From positions 124,001-188,000 of the forward strand of contig CAVXOW010000009.1 in the NCBI GenBank assembly GCA_963763485.1: a stretch of DNA of 64,000 bases, in the 5' to 3' direction. The notes beneath the pieces are model-generated. The model saw only the letters and a program-made list of their open reading frames with translations, made no database searches and was not told the DNA's origin. This stretch comes from CAWCKS01 sp963763485. Lineage in GTDB: Bacteria; Pseudomonadota; Alphaproteobacteria; Rhizobiales; Xanthobacteraceae. Positions 1 through 9,910 of the stretch are shown here, piece by piece. Both the position numbers and the translations under genes were made by a program. Positions within the stretch are counted from its first letter, which is position 1; each line of letters begins with the position of its first letter.

Positions 1-1527
<1,527 letters not shown>

Positions 1528-1550
1528 AAACATGCCGAGTTTGTTTCCGT

Positions 1551-1660
1551 TCATTCCCGCGAAAGCGGGAATCCAGGGCCGCACATGGCGAGAGTTGCTT
1601 TGGCAAAGTCTGGGTCCCCCTCAGGCCAAACAGTTGTTTGGCCGATGTCCGCGGGGACGA
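1551..1660. repeat. Palindromic intergenic repeat with nested hairpins
   Basis: A palindrome (TTCCCGCGAAAGCGGGAA core at about 1553-1570) is followed by a nested structure. Outer arms GTCCCC (1614-1619) and GGGGAC (1653-1658) enclose a perfect 7-bp hairpin, GGCCAAA/TTTGGCC (1624-1643). It resembles the other paired palindromes of this window and probably belongs to a REP-like family. Confidence 0.55.
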
Positions 1661-1675
1661 GCGGAGGGTATAGAA

Positions 1676-2440
1676 ATGCCGACAACCGAAGCGACGCTTT
1701 ATGAGGTGCAGGGCGGGGCAGCGTGGATCACGCTGAACCGGCCGGAGAACCGCAACGCGCTGTCGCAAATTCTCGTCACCGAACTCGATGCGCACTTGCG
1801 GGCCGCGATCGCCGATCCGAACGTGCGCTGCGTTGTCATCACCGGCAACGGCCCGGCGTTCTGCGCCGGCGCCGATCTGAAGAACCAGGGGCTGCCGCGC
1901 AGCGGGCCGGCCTTTCCGGAGGTGCTGCAGTACATCATCGAGTCACCGAAGCCGGTCATTGCCGCCGTCAACGGCGCCGCGTTTGCGGGCGGACTGGGGC
2001 TGGTCGGTGCCTGCGACATCGTGGTTGCCGCGGAAGATGCGCAGTTCAGCTTCTCCGAAGTGCGCATTGGCGTGATCCCGGCGATCATCGCCGTGGTTTG
2101 CGTGCCAAAACTCGGCACCCATCAGGCGATGAAGCTGTTCATCACCGGCGAGCGCTTTTCCGGTGCGCGCGCGGTCGAACTGGGCCTGGCGCATCGCGCG
2201 GTCGCCAAGGACAAGCTGCGCGCCGCTGCGCAAGAGGAGATCGACATGATCTGCCTGGGCGCGCCGATCGCGGTAACCGAATGCAAGAAGCTGGTGCGCC
2301 GCGCCGCCGAGCCGCGCCCGGTCGCCGAAGCCTTCCGCGAGATGGAAGAATGGAGCCGGCGAATGTTCCAGTCCCCGGATGGCCAGGAGGGCATGGCGTC
2401 GTTCCGCGAGAAGCGCAAGCCGAAGTGGGTGAAGCAGTAG
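1676..2440 (+). CDS. Enoyl-CoA hydratase/isomerase family protein
   Basis: Crotonase-fold enzyme of 254 residues, the usual family length. The N-terminal signature AWITLNRPENRNALS, the oxyanion-hole region FCAGADLK and the second oxyanion segment AAVNGAAFAGGLGL are all visible. The ATG at 1676 is chosen because a GGAGGG ribosome site lies 7 bases upstream and the longer frame would translate the upstream palindromic repeat. It sits between a carboxylase subunit and acyl-CoA dehydrogenases on the same strand, so a methylglutaconyl-CoA or similar hydratase role is plausible. The exact substrate cannot be read from sequence. Confidence 0.9.
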   Translation: MPTTEATLYEVQGGAAWITLNRPENRNALSQILVTELDAHLRAAIADPNVRCVVITGNGPAFCAGADLKNQGLPRSGPAFPEVLQYIIESPKPVIAAVNGAAFAGGLGLVGACDIVVAAEDAQFSFSEVRIGVIPAIIAVVCVPKLGTHQAMKLFITGERFSGARAVELGLAHRAVAKDKLRAAAQEEIDMICLGAPIAVTECKKLVRRAAEPRPVAEAFREMEEWSRRMFQSPDGQEGMASFREKRKPKWVKQ

Positions 2441-2468
2441 ATGCGGCGGAAGCTGCGCCCCCTCGATC

Positions 2469-2551
2469 GTCATGCCCGCGCTTGTCGCGGGCATCCGCGT
2501 CTTGGCCGCGGAGTGAAGGCGTGGATGGCCGGGACAAGCCCGGCCATGACG
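2469..2551. repeat. Paired-palindrome REP-like element
   Basis: Two outward palindromes, GTCATGCCCGCG...CGCGGGCAT and ATGGCCGGGACAAG...CCGGCCATGAC, flank a short spacer. Elements of the same plan recur at 4948-5052, 22570-22670, 24549-24635 and 30180-30275, all between genes. This is typical of bacterial REP/BIME repeats. Confidence 0.6.
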
Positions 2552-2592
2552 CCGGCGAGGTGTTCCGCGCACTCAACAAATGAGAAAGACAC

Positions 2593-3784
2593 ATGACCGA
2601 ACTTGACCAATTCCGCCGCGAGGTCGAGGCGTGGTTCAAGGCGAACCGTCCGCCGGAGCCGAAATTCCTGCTGCCGGAATCCTTCATGGAGGTCGGCTCC
2701 GACGAGCAGTTCGAATTCCTGCGCGACTGGCAGCGCAAGATTTATGAGGCCGGTTATCTCGGCATGGCGTGGCCGCGCGAATATGGCGGCGGCGGCAAGC
2801 CGCAGGTCTATCAGGACATCGTCAACGCCGAGATGGCGCGGCAGAAGGTGCCGTTCGTGCCCAACACCATCGGCTTGAACTGGGCCGGCCCGCTGATCCT
2901 CGCGATCGGCACCGAGGACGCGAAGAAGAAATACATCAAGGGCATTCTCAACGCCGATGACATCTGGTGCCAGGGCTTTTCTGAGCCCGACCAGGGCTCC
3001 GACCTCGCCAACTCGCAAGTCTCCGCCAAGCGCGACGGCAATGACTACGTCATCAATGGCTCGAAAATCTGGACCAGCCTTGGCTCCTACGCCAAGTACA
3101 TGATCCTGCTTGGCGCGCACCAATCCGCAGCAGCCGCGCTACGAAGGCCTGTCGTTCTTCCTGGTGCCGATGAAGTCGCCGGGCATCGAGCCCCGGCCGA
3201 TCAAGAAGCTGACCGGCGAGTACGGCTTCACGCAAACTTTCTTCACCGACGCGCGCATTCCGGCCGAGAGCCTGATGGGCAAGGAAGGCGAGGGCTGGAA
3301 GATCGCGATGATGACGCTGACGTTTGAGCGCGGCGTCACTGGAGGGCAGGCCGGCGGCACCAGCCGGGTCTCGCTCAATATCGACGACGTCGTGGCCGTC
3401 GCGCGCAAGGCGCGCCGCGACGGCCGGCCGGCGCTGGAAGATCCGTTCATCCGCGATGAGCTGATCCGCTTCATCATCGAGGACCAGGGCGACCGCCTGA
3501 CCGCGCGGCGCGCCGGCATCGCTGCGCTGTGCAGCGAGCGGCCGAGCGCGATCGGGCTGTCGTCGAAGCTGCGCGTCAGCGAGCACCGCCGGCGCTTGCT
3601 GCAGTTTGCGCTGTCGCTGCAGGGCGCCAATGCGGTGCGCTACGTCGGCGACGCCGACGCGATCGAAGGCGGCAAGTGGCAGCGCGCATATTTCAACGCG
3701 TTCTCGTCGACGATCGGCGGCGGCACCAGCCAGATCCAGGCCAATATCGTCGGCGAGCGCGTGCTCGGCCTTCCGAAGGACTGA
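2593..3784 (+). CDS. Acyl-CoA dehydrogenase (frameshifted near 3110)
   Basis: FAD-dependent acyl-CoA dehydrogenase, about 397 residues once the frames are joined, the normal family length. The first frame carries the N-terminal helical domain and the FAD/substrate motif WCQGFSEPDQGSDLA. After ILL the reading frame moves by one and continues as ARTNPQQPRYEGLSFFLVPM and the C-terminal four-helix domain, ending QIQANIVGERVLGLPKD. Dropping one T at about 3110 (CTGCTTGGCG to CTGCTGGCG) restores a single open frame. The second dehydrogenase gene follows after 18 bases, so the two may form a heteromeric enzyme, as known for some paired ACADs. Confidence 0.88.
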
Positions 3785-3802
3785 CGCCAAAGGACTGATA
3801 GA

Positions 3803-4933
3803 ATGGCCTTGAGCACGAAGATCACGTTCAGCGAAGAGCAGGCGATGCTGCAGGACGTCGCCGTCAATTTCTGCCGCGAAAAAGTTTCGATCGGCGAGGT
3901 GCGGCGGCAGATCGCCTCGGACTCCGGCTTCGATCGCGAGCTCTGGAAAGAAATTTCCGGCCTTGGCTGGCTCGCCGTTGCCGTGCCGGAACAATTCGGC
4001 GGCAGCAATCTGTCGCTGGCTGAGGTCGTCTCGATCGTCGAGCCGATGGGGCGGAATCTCGCGGGCACGCCGTTCGTCAGCACCCAGCTGTTCATCCAGG
4101 GCCTGCTGGCCGGCGGCAGTGAAGAGCAACAGGGCGAGTTGCTGCCCAAGATCTGCGAAGGCGCCGTCGGCACGGTGGCGCTGTTCGAGCGCGACGGCGA
4201 CTGGGATCTCGAGCACATCGAGGCCGCCGCTGTCATCGAGGGCGGCAACGCTCGCCTGAGCGGCGCAAAGACTTTGGTTTGCGATGCCGGCGTCGCCGAT
4301 CATTTTCTGGTTTCGGTGCAACGGGCGGGCGCGCCAGCGCTTGCGATCCTGAGCGCCGCCGACCTGCCGCGCGAGCGGCGGCGGCGCGAAACCGTGATCG
4401 ACGAAACCCGCCGCAGCTTCACGCTGGACCTCGCGGGCCTGAGCATTCCGCGATCTGCGTTGATCACCGGCGACAAGGCCAAAGCCGCGCTGAAGGCGAT
4501 CCGCGACGCCGCGTTGCTGCTGTCATCAGCCGAAGCCGCCGGCGGCATCGCAGGCACGCTGGAGCTGATCATCGGCTACCTCAACCAGCGCACCGCGTTC
4601 GGCAAGAAGATCGGCAGTTACCAGTCGCTGAAGCACACCTGTTCCGACATCCTGATCGGGCTGGAGCGGGCGCGCTCGCACGTCTATCACGCCGCCTCGT
4701 TGATCGCGGCCGGCGAGAATGCCGACGTTGCGCTGCGCATGGCGAAGGTCGAAGCCGGCGACAGTTTTGTGTTCGCCGGCGATCGCTCGATCCAGTTCCA
4801 CGGCGGCTTTGGCTTCACCTTCGACTGCGACGGCCAGCTGTTCCTGCGCCGTGCGCTGTGGCTGCAATACGCCTTCGGCGACGCCGCGCATCATCGCCGG
4901 CGGCTGGCAGAGCTGCTGTTGCGGGTGAACTGA
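3803..4933 (+). CDS. Acyl-CoA dehydrogenase (second of a pair)
   Basis: 376-residue acyl-CoA dehydrogenase family protein, intact. The N-terminal domain (WKEISGLGWLAVAVPEQFGG) and the C-terminal helices (AFGKKIGSYQSLKHTCSDIL, IQFHGGFGFT) match the family. The middle beta domain is less conserved: the usual FAD-loop tryptophan/serine motif is replaced by VALFERDGDWD, so this chain may be a weakly catalytic partner of the preceding dehydrogenase. It lies 18 bases downstream on the same strand, implying co-transcription. Partner status is inference. Confidence 0.88.
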   Translation: MALSTKITFSEEQAMLQDVAVNFCREKVSIGEVRRQIASDSGFDRELWKEISGLGWLAVAVPEQFGGSNLSLAEVVSIVEPMGRNLAGTPFVSTQLFIQGLLAGGSEEQQGELLPKICEGAVGTVALFERDGDWDLEHIEAAAVIEGGNARLSGAKTLVCDAGVADHFLVSVQRAGAPALAILSAADLPRERRRRETVIDETRRSFTLDLAGLSIPRSALITGDKAKAALKAIRDAALLLSSAEAAGGIAGTLELIIGYLNQRTAFGKKIGSYQSLKHTCSDILIGLERARSHVYHAASLIAAGENADVALRMAKVEAGDSFVFAGDRSIQFHGGFGFTFDCDGQLFLRRALWLQYAFGDAAHHRRRLAELLLRVN

Positions 4934-4947
4934 CGTCCTCTCAACTC

Positions 4948-5052
4948 GTCATCGCCCGGCTTGACCGGGCGATCCAGTACTCCGCAGCATAGGTTTTGTG
5001 GATCAATCAGCGACACGGATTACTGGATGCCCCGCTTGAAGCGGGGCATGAC
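4948..5052. repeat. Paired-palindrome REP-like element
   Basis: A palindrome GTCATCGCCCGG...CCGGGCGAT, then CCAGTA-spacer-TTACTGG, then a second palindrome GCCCCGCTTGAAGCGGGGC ending in ATGAC. The copy at 22570-22670 has the same plan, including the CCAGTA/TACTGG flanks. Confidence 0.65.
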
Positions 5053-5077
5053 ACCCGAGGAGTTTGGGAGGAAAATC

Positions 5078-6337
5078 ATGCCCGACCAACCCGCGCGCAG
5101 CTCGCAAAATCTCGCCGCGCTTTGTGGCGCTGATGGCGAATTTCGCATCGCGTCGCGGCACTGGACCGGCGGGCTGCGTCTGGAGCTCGGCGCTAGCAGC
5201 GCATGCTTTAAGGTAGAGCAGGGCGTCGTCACCGCTGGCGATCCGGACAAGGGCGCTGCCGGCGTGCTGACCTTGAGCGGTGCACCCGAGGTGTGGGATC
5301 TGCTGCTTGCAGCAAAACCGCCGCGTCTCCATACCGACATCTCCACGCTCATCGTCGCCGGCCGCCTGACGCTCGATGGCGATCGTGTGCTCTACGCGCA
5401 ATATTATCCGGCCGTGATGCGCGCGATCGAGCTGCTGCGTCCGCCGGCTGAGGCGCAGCCAGCGCCTGCGCGACGATCGACTGGAGCGTTCGACAGCCCG
5501 ACCGGGCGTTATGTGCACCTTGACCTCGAAGGGCAGGACTATCGCGTTTATTTCGAGGAGGCGGGTCACGGCATTCCGCTGCTGCTGCAGCACACAGCCG
5601 GCTGCCACGCCTCGCAGTGGCGGCATTTGTTCGAATGCCCTGAGATCACCGATCACTTCCGCCTGATCGCCTACGACCTGCCATTCCACGGCAAGTCGCT
5701 GCCGCCGGTTGGGCCGAAGTGGTGGGCCAACGAATACTCGCTGACTGGCGGTTTTTTGCGCTCGATACCCGTGGCGCTGGCTTCGGCGTTGCAGCTCGAT
5801 CGTCCTGTGTTCATGGGCTGCTCGGTCGGCGGGCTGCTCGCGCTCGATCTGGCGCGGCGTCATGCCAATATCTTCCGCGCCGTCATCTCGGTCGAGGGCG
5901 CGCTGAAGATCGAAGGCGATCCCAAAGCGCTCGGGCTGCTCTGGCACCCGCAGGTGAGCAATGACTACAAGGCCCGCCTGATGAACGCCTTGATGAGCCC
6001 GGTCTCGCCGGAGGCGTTGCGCAAGGAGACTTCGTTCGTCTATGCCTCGGGCTGGCCGCCGGCCTTCATCGGCGATCTCTACTACTACGTCGTCGACTAC
6101 GATCTGCGCCGCGAGGCCGCGGCGATCGACACGAACAAGGTCGCCGTTCACATCCTCTCGGGCGAATACGACACCTCAGGCACGCTCGAACTGGGCCGCG
6201 CCGCGCATGAGGCCATCGCCGGCTCAACCTGGAGCGCAATGAAGGACGTCGGCCACTTCCCGATGTCGGAAAACCCGGACGCCTTCATCGGCTATCTCTT
6301 GCCGGTGCTGGAGAGCATCAAGACGCGAACGCGTTGA
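5078..6337 (+). CDS. Alpha/beta hydrolase with N-terminal SCP2-like domain
   Basis: 419 residues in two parts. Residues about 1-120 look like a sterol-carrier-protein-2-type lipid-binding domain (WTGGLRLELG, LTLSGAPEVWDLLLA, AGRLTLDGDR). Residues about 150-419 are an alpha/beta hydrolase with nucleophile elbow GCSVGG (Ser), acid in SGEYDTSG (Asp) and a C-terminal His in DVGHFPMSENP. The ATG at 5078 has GGGAGG 6 bases upstream; a longer frame would run back into the repeat. Its neighbours suggest hydrolysis of an acyl thioester or ester in the same catabolic route. The SCP2 assignment is from pattern only. Confidence 0.82.
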   Translation: MPDQPARSSQNLAALCGADGEFRIASRHWTGGLRLELGASSACFKVEQGVVTAGDPDKGAAGVLTLSGAPEVWDLLLAAKPPRLHTDISTLIVAGRLTLDGDRVLYAQYYPAVMRAIELLRPPAEAQPAPARRSTGAFDSPTGRYVHLDLEGQDYRVYFEEAGHGIPLLLQHTAGCHASQWRHLFECPEITDHFRLIAYDLPFHGKSLPPVGPKWWANEYSLTGGFLRSIPVALASALQLDRPVFMGCSVGGLLALDLARRHANIFRAVISVEGALKIEGDPKALGLLWHPQVSNDYKARLMNALMSPVSPEALRKETSFVYASGWPPAFIGDLYYYVVDYDLRREAAAIDTNKVAVHILSGEYDTSGTLELGRAAHEAIAGSTWSAMKDVGHFPMSENPDAFIGYLLPVLESIKTRTR

Positions 6338-6392
6338 CAACGCCGCGGGTCGGCCTTGTACTCGCGACAACAGGCGCCGGAAGGAGTCCCCC

Positions 6393-7490
6393 ATGCCCGA
6401 TCTCACCATTCGCGAGGTTCGCACCACGCTGCTGCGCATGCCGTGGGCCGATGATCCCTGGCTTGCCGGTCATGCGCTGGGGCCGATGCGTGAACTCGTC
6501 GTGGTCGAGGTGATCACCGCGTCCGGCATCTCGGGCATGGGCTACCTGCATCTGCTGAGCTCATCGCTGAGCCGCACCATCGCGACCTGCATCGACGACG
6601 CGTTCAAGCCGCGCATCATCGGGCGCGATGCCACGGCCGTGGAAGCGATCTGGTACGACCTCTGGCGCTCGACGCTGACCGCGGGCCGTGGCGGCGTCAC
6701 CATGCTGGCGCAGTCGGCGATCGACATCGCGCTGTGGGACGCGGTCGGCAAGGCGGCCGGCCTTCCGCTGCACCGGCTGTGGGGAAACTTCCGCAACGAG
6801 ATTCAGGCTTATGGCAGCGGTTGCTTCCGCGGCGCGCGTGGCGACGGCATGATCGCCAAGGCGAAACACTACGTCGCGCAAGGCTACAAGGCGATCAAGA
6901 TGCAGGTCGCGCACGTCGGTGACTTGCCGACCGATCTCGACAATGTCCGCCGCATGCGCGAAGCGCTCGGCCCCGGCATCGAGATCATGATCGACGTCAA
7001 CATGGGCTGGACTGCCGACGTCGCGATCCAGATGGGCCGCAAGTTCGAGGAATACGATGTCTACTGGCTCGAGGAGCCGGTGCTGGCCGATGATTTCGCC
7101 GGCTACCTGCGCATCGCCGACGCGCTCGACCTGCGTATCGTCGGCGGCGAGACCCATTTCGGCCGCGCTGACCTGAAACCGCTGCTGGAAAATCCGAAAC
7201 TGCCGATCCTGCAGCCGGACCCGATGCGCGGCGGGCTCACCGAGCTGCGCAAGCTCGCCGCGGTCGCCGACACCTGGGGCATGACGATCGCGCCGCATCT
7301 CTTCCCCGAGCTCAACATCCACCTCTTGGCCTCGATCCCGAACGGCATCTGGCTCGAGCAGATGGGCCTGCTCGACGACGTCTGGGTCGAGCCGCTCAGG
7401 ATCACGAACGGGATGGCGAAGGCGCCGGAGCGGCCCGGCCATGGGCTTGCCTTCAAAAGCGAGGTGCTGAAGGACTTTGCGGTTCGCTGA
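6393..7490 (+). CDS. Mandelate racemase/muconate lactonizing enzyme family protein
   Basis: Enolase-superfamily enzyme, 365 residues, with the capping domain followed by the TIM barrel. Metal ligands are visible as the Asp of MIDVNMGW, the Glu of LEEPVL and the Glu of GGETHFG, and a barrel His follows in IAPHLFPE. The usual K-x-K acid/base motif on strand 2 reads IKMQ here, so the second lysine is replaced by glutamine; this argues against a simple racemase. It is preceded by a GGAAGGAG ribosome site. It probably abstracts a proton alpha to a carboxylate, in keeping with the upstream acyl/hydroxy-acid genes. The substrate is unknown. Confidence 0.88.
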   Translation: MPDLTIREVRTTLLRMPWADDPWLAGHALGPMRELVVVEVITASGISGMGYLHLLSSSLSRTIATCIDDAFKPRIIGRDATAVEAIWYDLWRSTLTAGRGGVTMLAQSAIDIALWDAVGKAAGLPLHRLWGNFRNEIQAYGSGCFRGARGDGMIAKAKHYVAQGYKAIKMQVAHVGDLPTDLDNVRRMREALGPGIEIMIDVNMGWTADVAIQMGRKFEEYDVYWLEEPVLADDFAGYLRIADALDLRIVGGETHFGRADLKPLLENPKLPILQPDPMRGGLTELRKLAAVADTWGMTIAPHLFPELNIHLLASIPNGIWLEQMGLLDDVWVEPLRITNGMAKAPERPGHGLAFKSEVLKDFAVR

Positions 7491-7496
7491 ACACCA

Positions 7497-7544
7497 GAGC
7501 ATGTCCCGGAAAAGTGGATACCGGTTTTCCGAAAGGGCATGCTC
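7497..7544. repeat. Dispersed GAGCATG...CATGCTC palindromic repeat
   Basis: An imperfect palindrome with the core TCCCGGAAAAGTGGATACCG. Relatives occur at 21992-22083, 23169-23214, 23374-23417 and 57442-57483. All are intergenic or abut a stop codon. Confidence 0.7.
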
Positions 7545-7555
7545 AAATCAAAGAA

Positions 7556-7587
7556 TTTAAGAGATGATCTCTCGATCATCTCTTAAA
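7556..7587. terminator. Perfect 13-bp hairpin between the MR/MLE and nitroreductase genes
   Basis: Arms 7556-7568 (TTTAAGAGATGAT) and 7575-7587 pair perfectly around the loop CTCTCG. It is AT-rich and lacks a clear T-run, so it may be a weak terminator or part of the adjoining repeat. Confidence 0.4.
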
Positions 7588-7623
7588 AGACTGTCCGGCA
7601 AGAAACGTAGGGGCCCAAAGAAA

Positions 7624-8301
7624 ATGGACCATCAGGAATTGGTGCAGTCGCGCCGCTCGGTGCGCGGCTTCAAGAAGCAACAGGTCGCCCGCACCGTGAT
7701 CGAGGCGATCATCGAGGACGCCAAGCGCGCGCCGTCGTCGATGAACACCCAGCCCTGGCACGTTCACGTGCTGACCGGCGAGCCGCTCGAGGAGCTCCGC
7801 CGCCGCAACATGACGGAGATGTCGGCCGGCGCCAAGCCGAAGCGCGACATCGTCAGCCATGGCGAATACCAGGGCATGCATCGCATGCGTCAGGTCGACA
7901 TCGCCAAGAAGCTGTTCGCGGCGATGGGCATCGCCCGCGACGACAAGCCGATGCGGCAGGACTGGGTGCTGCGCGGCTTCCGGCAGTTCGACGCGCCGGT
8001 CTCGCTGGTGCTGGCCTATGATCGCGTGCTCGACCCCGGCGCAGTCTGCCATTTCGATCTCGGTGCGCTGTGCTACGGCATCGTGCTGGCGGCTTGGAAT
8101 CGCGGGCTCGGCACCGTGGTCAACGGGCAGGGCATCATGCGTTCCGACATCGTGCGCGAGGTCGCCGAGATCCCCGAGGATCAGGTGATTATGACCTGCG
8201 TCGCGATGGGCTATCCGGACGACAGCTTTCCCGCCAACGGCGTCCGTTCCGATCGCCAGCCGAACAGCGACTTCGTGCGGTTCGTCGGGTTCGCGGACTA
8301 G
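7624..8301 (+). CDS. Nitroreductase family protein
   Basis: FMN-dependent nitroreductase-fold oxidoreductase, 225 residues from the ATG at 7624. The FMN-binding N-terminal motif SRRSVRGFKKQQV and the segment APSSMNTQPWHVHVLTG are typical, as is the C-terminal region EDQVIMTCVAMGYPDD. The frame is open further upstream (to 7564) but there it would translate the hairpin region, so the internal ATG is preferred; an AGGGG sequence lies about 10 bases before it. The substrate cannot be predicted. It could reduce quinones, flavins or nitroaromatics. Confidence 0.87.
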   Translation: MDHQELVQSRRSVRGFKKQQVARTVIEAIIEDAKRAPSSMNTQPWHVHVLTGEPLEELRRRNMTEMSAGAKPKRDIVSHGEYQGMHRMRQVDIAKKLFAAMGIARDDKPMRQDWVLRGFRQFDAPVSLVLAYDRVLDPGAVCHFDLGALCYGIVLAAWNRGLGTVVNGQGIMRSDIVREVAEIPEDQVIMTCVAMGYPDDSFPANGVRSDRQPNSDFVRFVGFAD

Positions 8302-8616
8302 GCGTGTACTCAAAAAAGCCCAATGCGGCGTCCGCTTTCGAGCGAGCGGTAAGCCGACCTCATCGTCACAAACGCCAACGTCCGTTTCTGACCCCGGAGC
8401 GGAACTCGCAAGCTTATGCGGTTCGGAGTTTGCGGCTCTTTTTAAAATTAAGTTTCCTCGACTGAGTGGGGAGGCCACTCGCTATGAAAGACGACCAGGC
8501 ATTCACTCAACAGCACCTCCAACAACCGGCGCTTCGAAGGCATGCGGCTAATGGGGGGTGACCAGCAATCAGAGATCGGCTAAACAAAAGCAAGGCGCCT
8601 GCGCAGGGAGACACGA
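8302..8616. other. Intergenic, no gene recognised
   Basis: About 315 bases with no convincing gene. A 25-codon frame from an ATG near 8484 is too short and too plain to call. The region probably holds the promoter for the glutaredoxin-DinB gene. Confidence 0.5.
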
Positions 8617-9369
8617 ATGACTGAGCCACTGAAAGTCTTCTGGCAGCCCGGTTGAACGAGCTGCCTGAAACTGAAAGAGTTTCTATCGATCCGTGGGATC
8701 GACTTCGTCTCGGTCAATATTCTAGAAGACTCGGCCGGCCAGGCCGAGCTTGACGCGCTTGGAGTGCGCTCGGTTCCAGTCCTCGCGCGCGGGAAGAGGT
8801 TCACCTTCGCGCAGAGCACCAAGCAAATCGTTGACTTCCTTGGGCTCGACGAGAGATCGGCGCCGGAGCTGCCACCGGACGAGCTCGCCCGCCGCCTCGA
8901 CAAGTTCATGGGCGCAGCGCTCGAGCTCATCCCGCAGATGCCGCAGGAGCGGCTCGGCACGCATGTGCCGGGCCGTCCGCGCAGCTATCGAACGCTCGCC
9001 TTCCATCTCTTTCGTGTGGTCGACGCATTCCTGGAGGCTACGGAGGGCATGACGCTCGAGAAGCGAGCTTTCGTGGAGGAGCCGCCCACGGACGCCGATA
9101 GCGATGGACTCGTTGAGCACGGCGTGGCCGTCCGCCGACGTTTCGATGAGTGGTGGAGGACCGGCGACACGAGACCCGAGCGAATGTTGCCGACGTACTA
9201 TGGTCCGCAGACGCTGCACGAGCTTCTGGAGCGCACGACCTGGCACTGCGGCCAGCATGTGCGTCAATGGATGATGCTCCTCGAGAAGGAGGGCGTGTCT
9301 TTTTCCCGTCCGCTCGGAGGCGATGATTTCGCGCAGCTCCCGATGCCGCGGAGCGTCTGGGATGGCTGA
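8617..9369 (+). CDS. Glutaredoxin-DinB fusion with in-frame UGA at the first active-site Cys
   Basis: The frame from ATG 8617 reads MTEPLKVFWQPG, then TGA (8653-8655), then TSCLKLKEFL, and stays open to 9369. Reading through gives 250 residues: a glutaredoxin-like domain (about 1-85, with SVPVLARGKR as the cis-Pro region) and a DinB-like four-helix domain with candidate metal histidines in HLFRVVDAF and WHCGQH. Glutaredoxins have C-x-x-C here, so UGA replaces the first cysteine exactly, giving U-T-S-C. A 7-bp hairpin (8686-8702) follows. It could be a selenoprotein, a nonsense mutation, or a TGC-to-TGA base error. Without readthrough, translation could restart only downstream (for example 8764), losing the active site. 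Confidence 0.7.
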
Positions 9370-9910
9370 GCCGACGATATAACATGAAGTTTGATCTGGC
9401 GCATATTCTCAAGATCGCAAAAGTTGCTTGGCATCATCTGCCCGAACAACCTGATCGTTAATGCAAGTTCGGTGATCGAATAGGCAGTATTTTTTTGCTG
9501 CACGCATGAGTCTCATTGTGGCCCATTCCTGACGAAGCCGTCCGTCCGTGCGCCAAGCTGGCTTGGGGTGGGCCAACTTCCGGTTATGGCCCGGAGGTGA
9601 AGCCGACTGCTACCTGCTGTGACGTCAGCTTTGAGGGGCTAAACCGGACGTCGTTCGCACGCGATCGATCAGCCGTTCGTGACCCACCCGCCGCCCCTTT
9701 CCGGAGGCATTGATCCTTTTTGGACTTTGGTAGTGTCTCAGTTTGATTGTGGCGGACGCCAGTTAGCGAATATGGCCTGCCCAAAATCCAAATTCCAAGC
9801 AGGGGTAGCACGCCACCGCCGCCATCGTTGACACCTCTTTCGGCGGCCGATACCAATGCCGAAATCCTATAAAAAAAGAATAGCTTCCAGAGGAACGTCA
9901 GGAGGGTGCT
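9370..9910. other. Intergenic, promoter region of the peptide ABC operon
   Basis: About 540 bases without a convincing gene; a 65-codon frame at 9516 shows no recognisable features. The last 70 bases are A/T-richer, including a run of seven A, and probably contain the ABC operon promoter. Confidence 0.5.

Noticed and set aside
3053..4321. A 422-codon minus-strand frame over the acyl-CoA dehydrogenases
   Set aside because: Plus-strand genes have full-length family matches; the antisense translation is compositionally biased.
9516..9713. A 65-codon frame upstream of the ABC operon
   Set aside because: No ribosome site, no protein-like features and no coupling to the operon.
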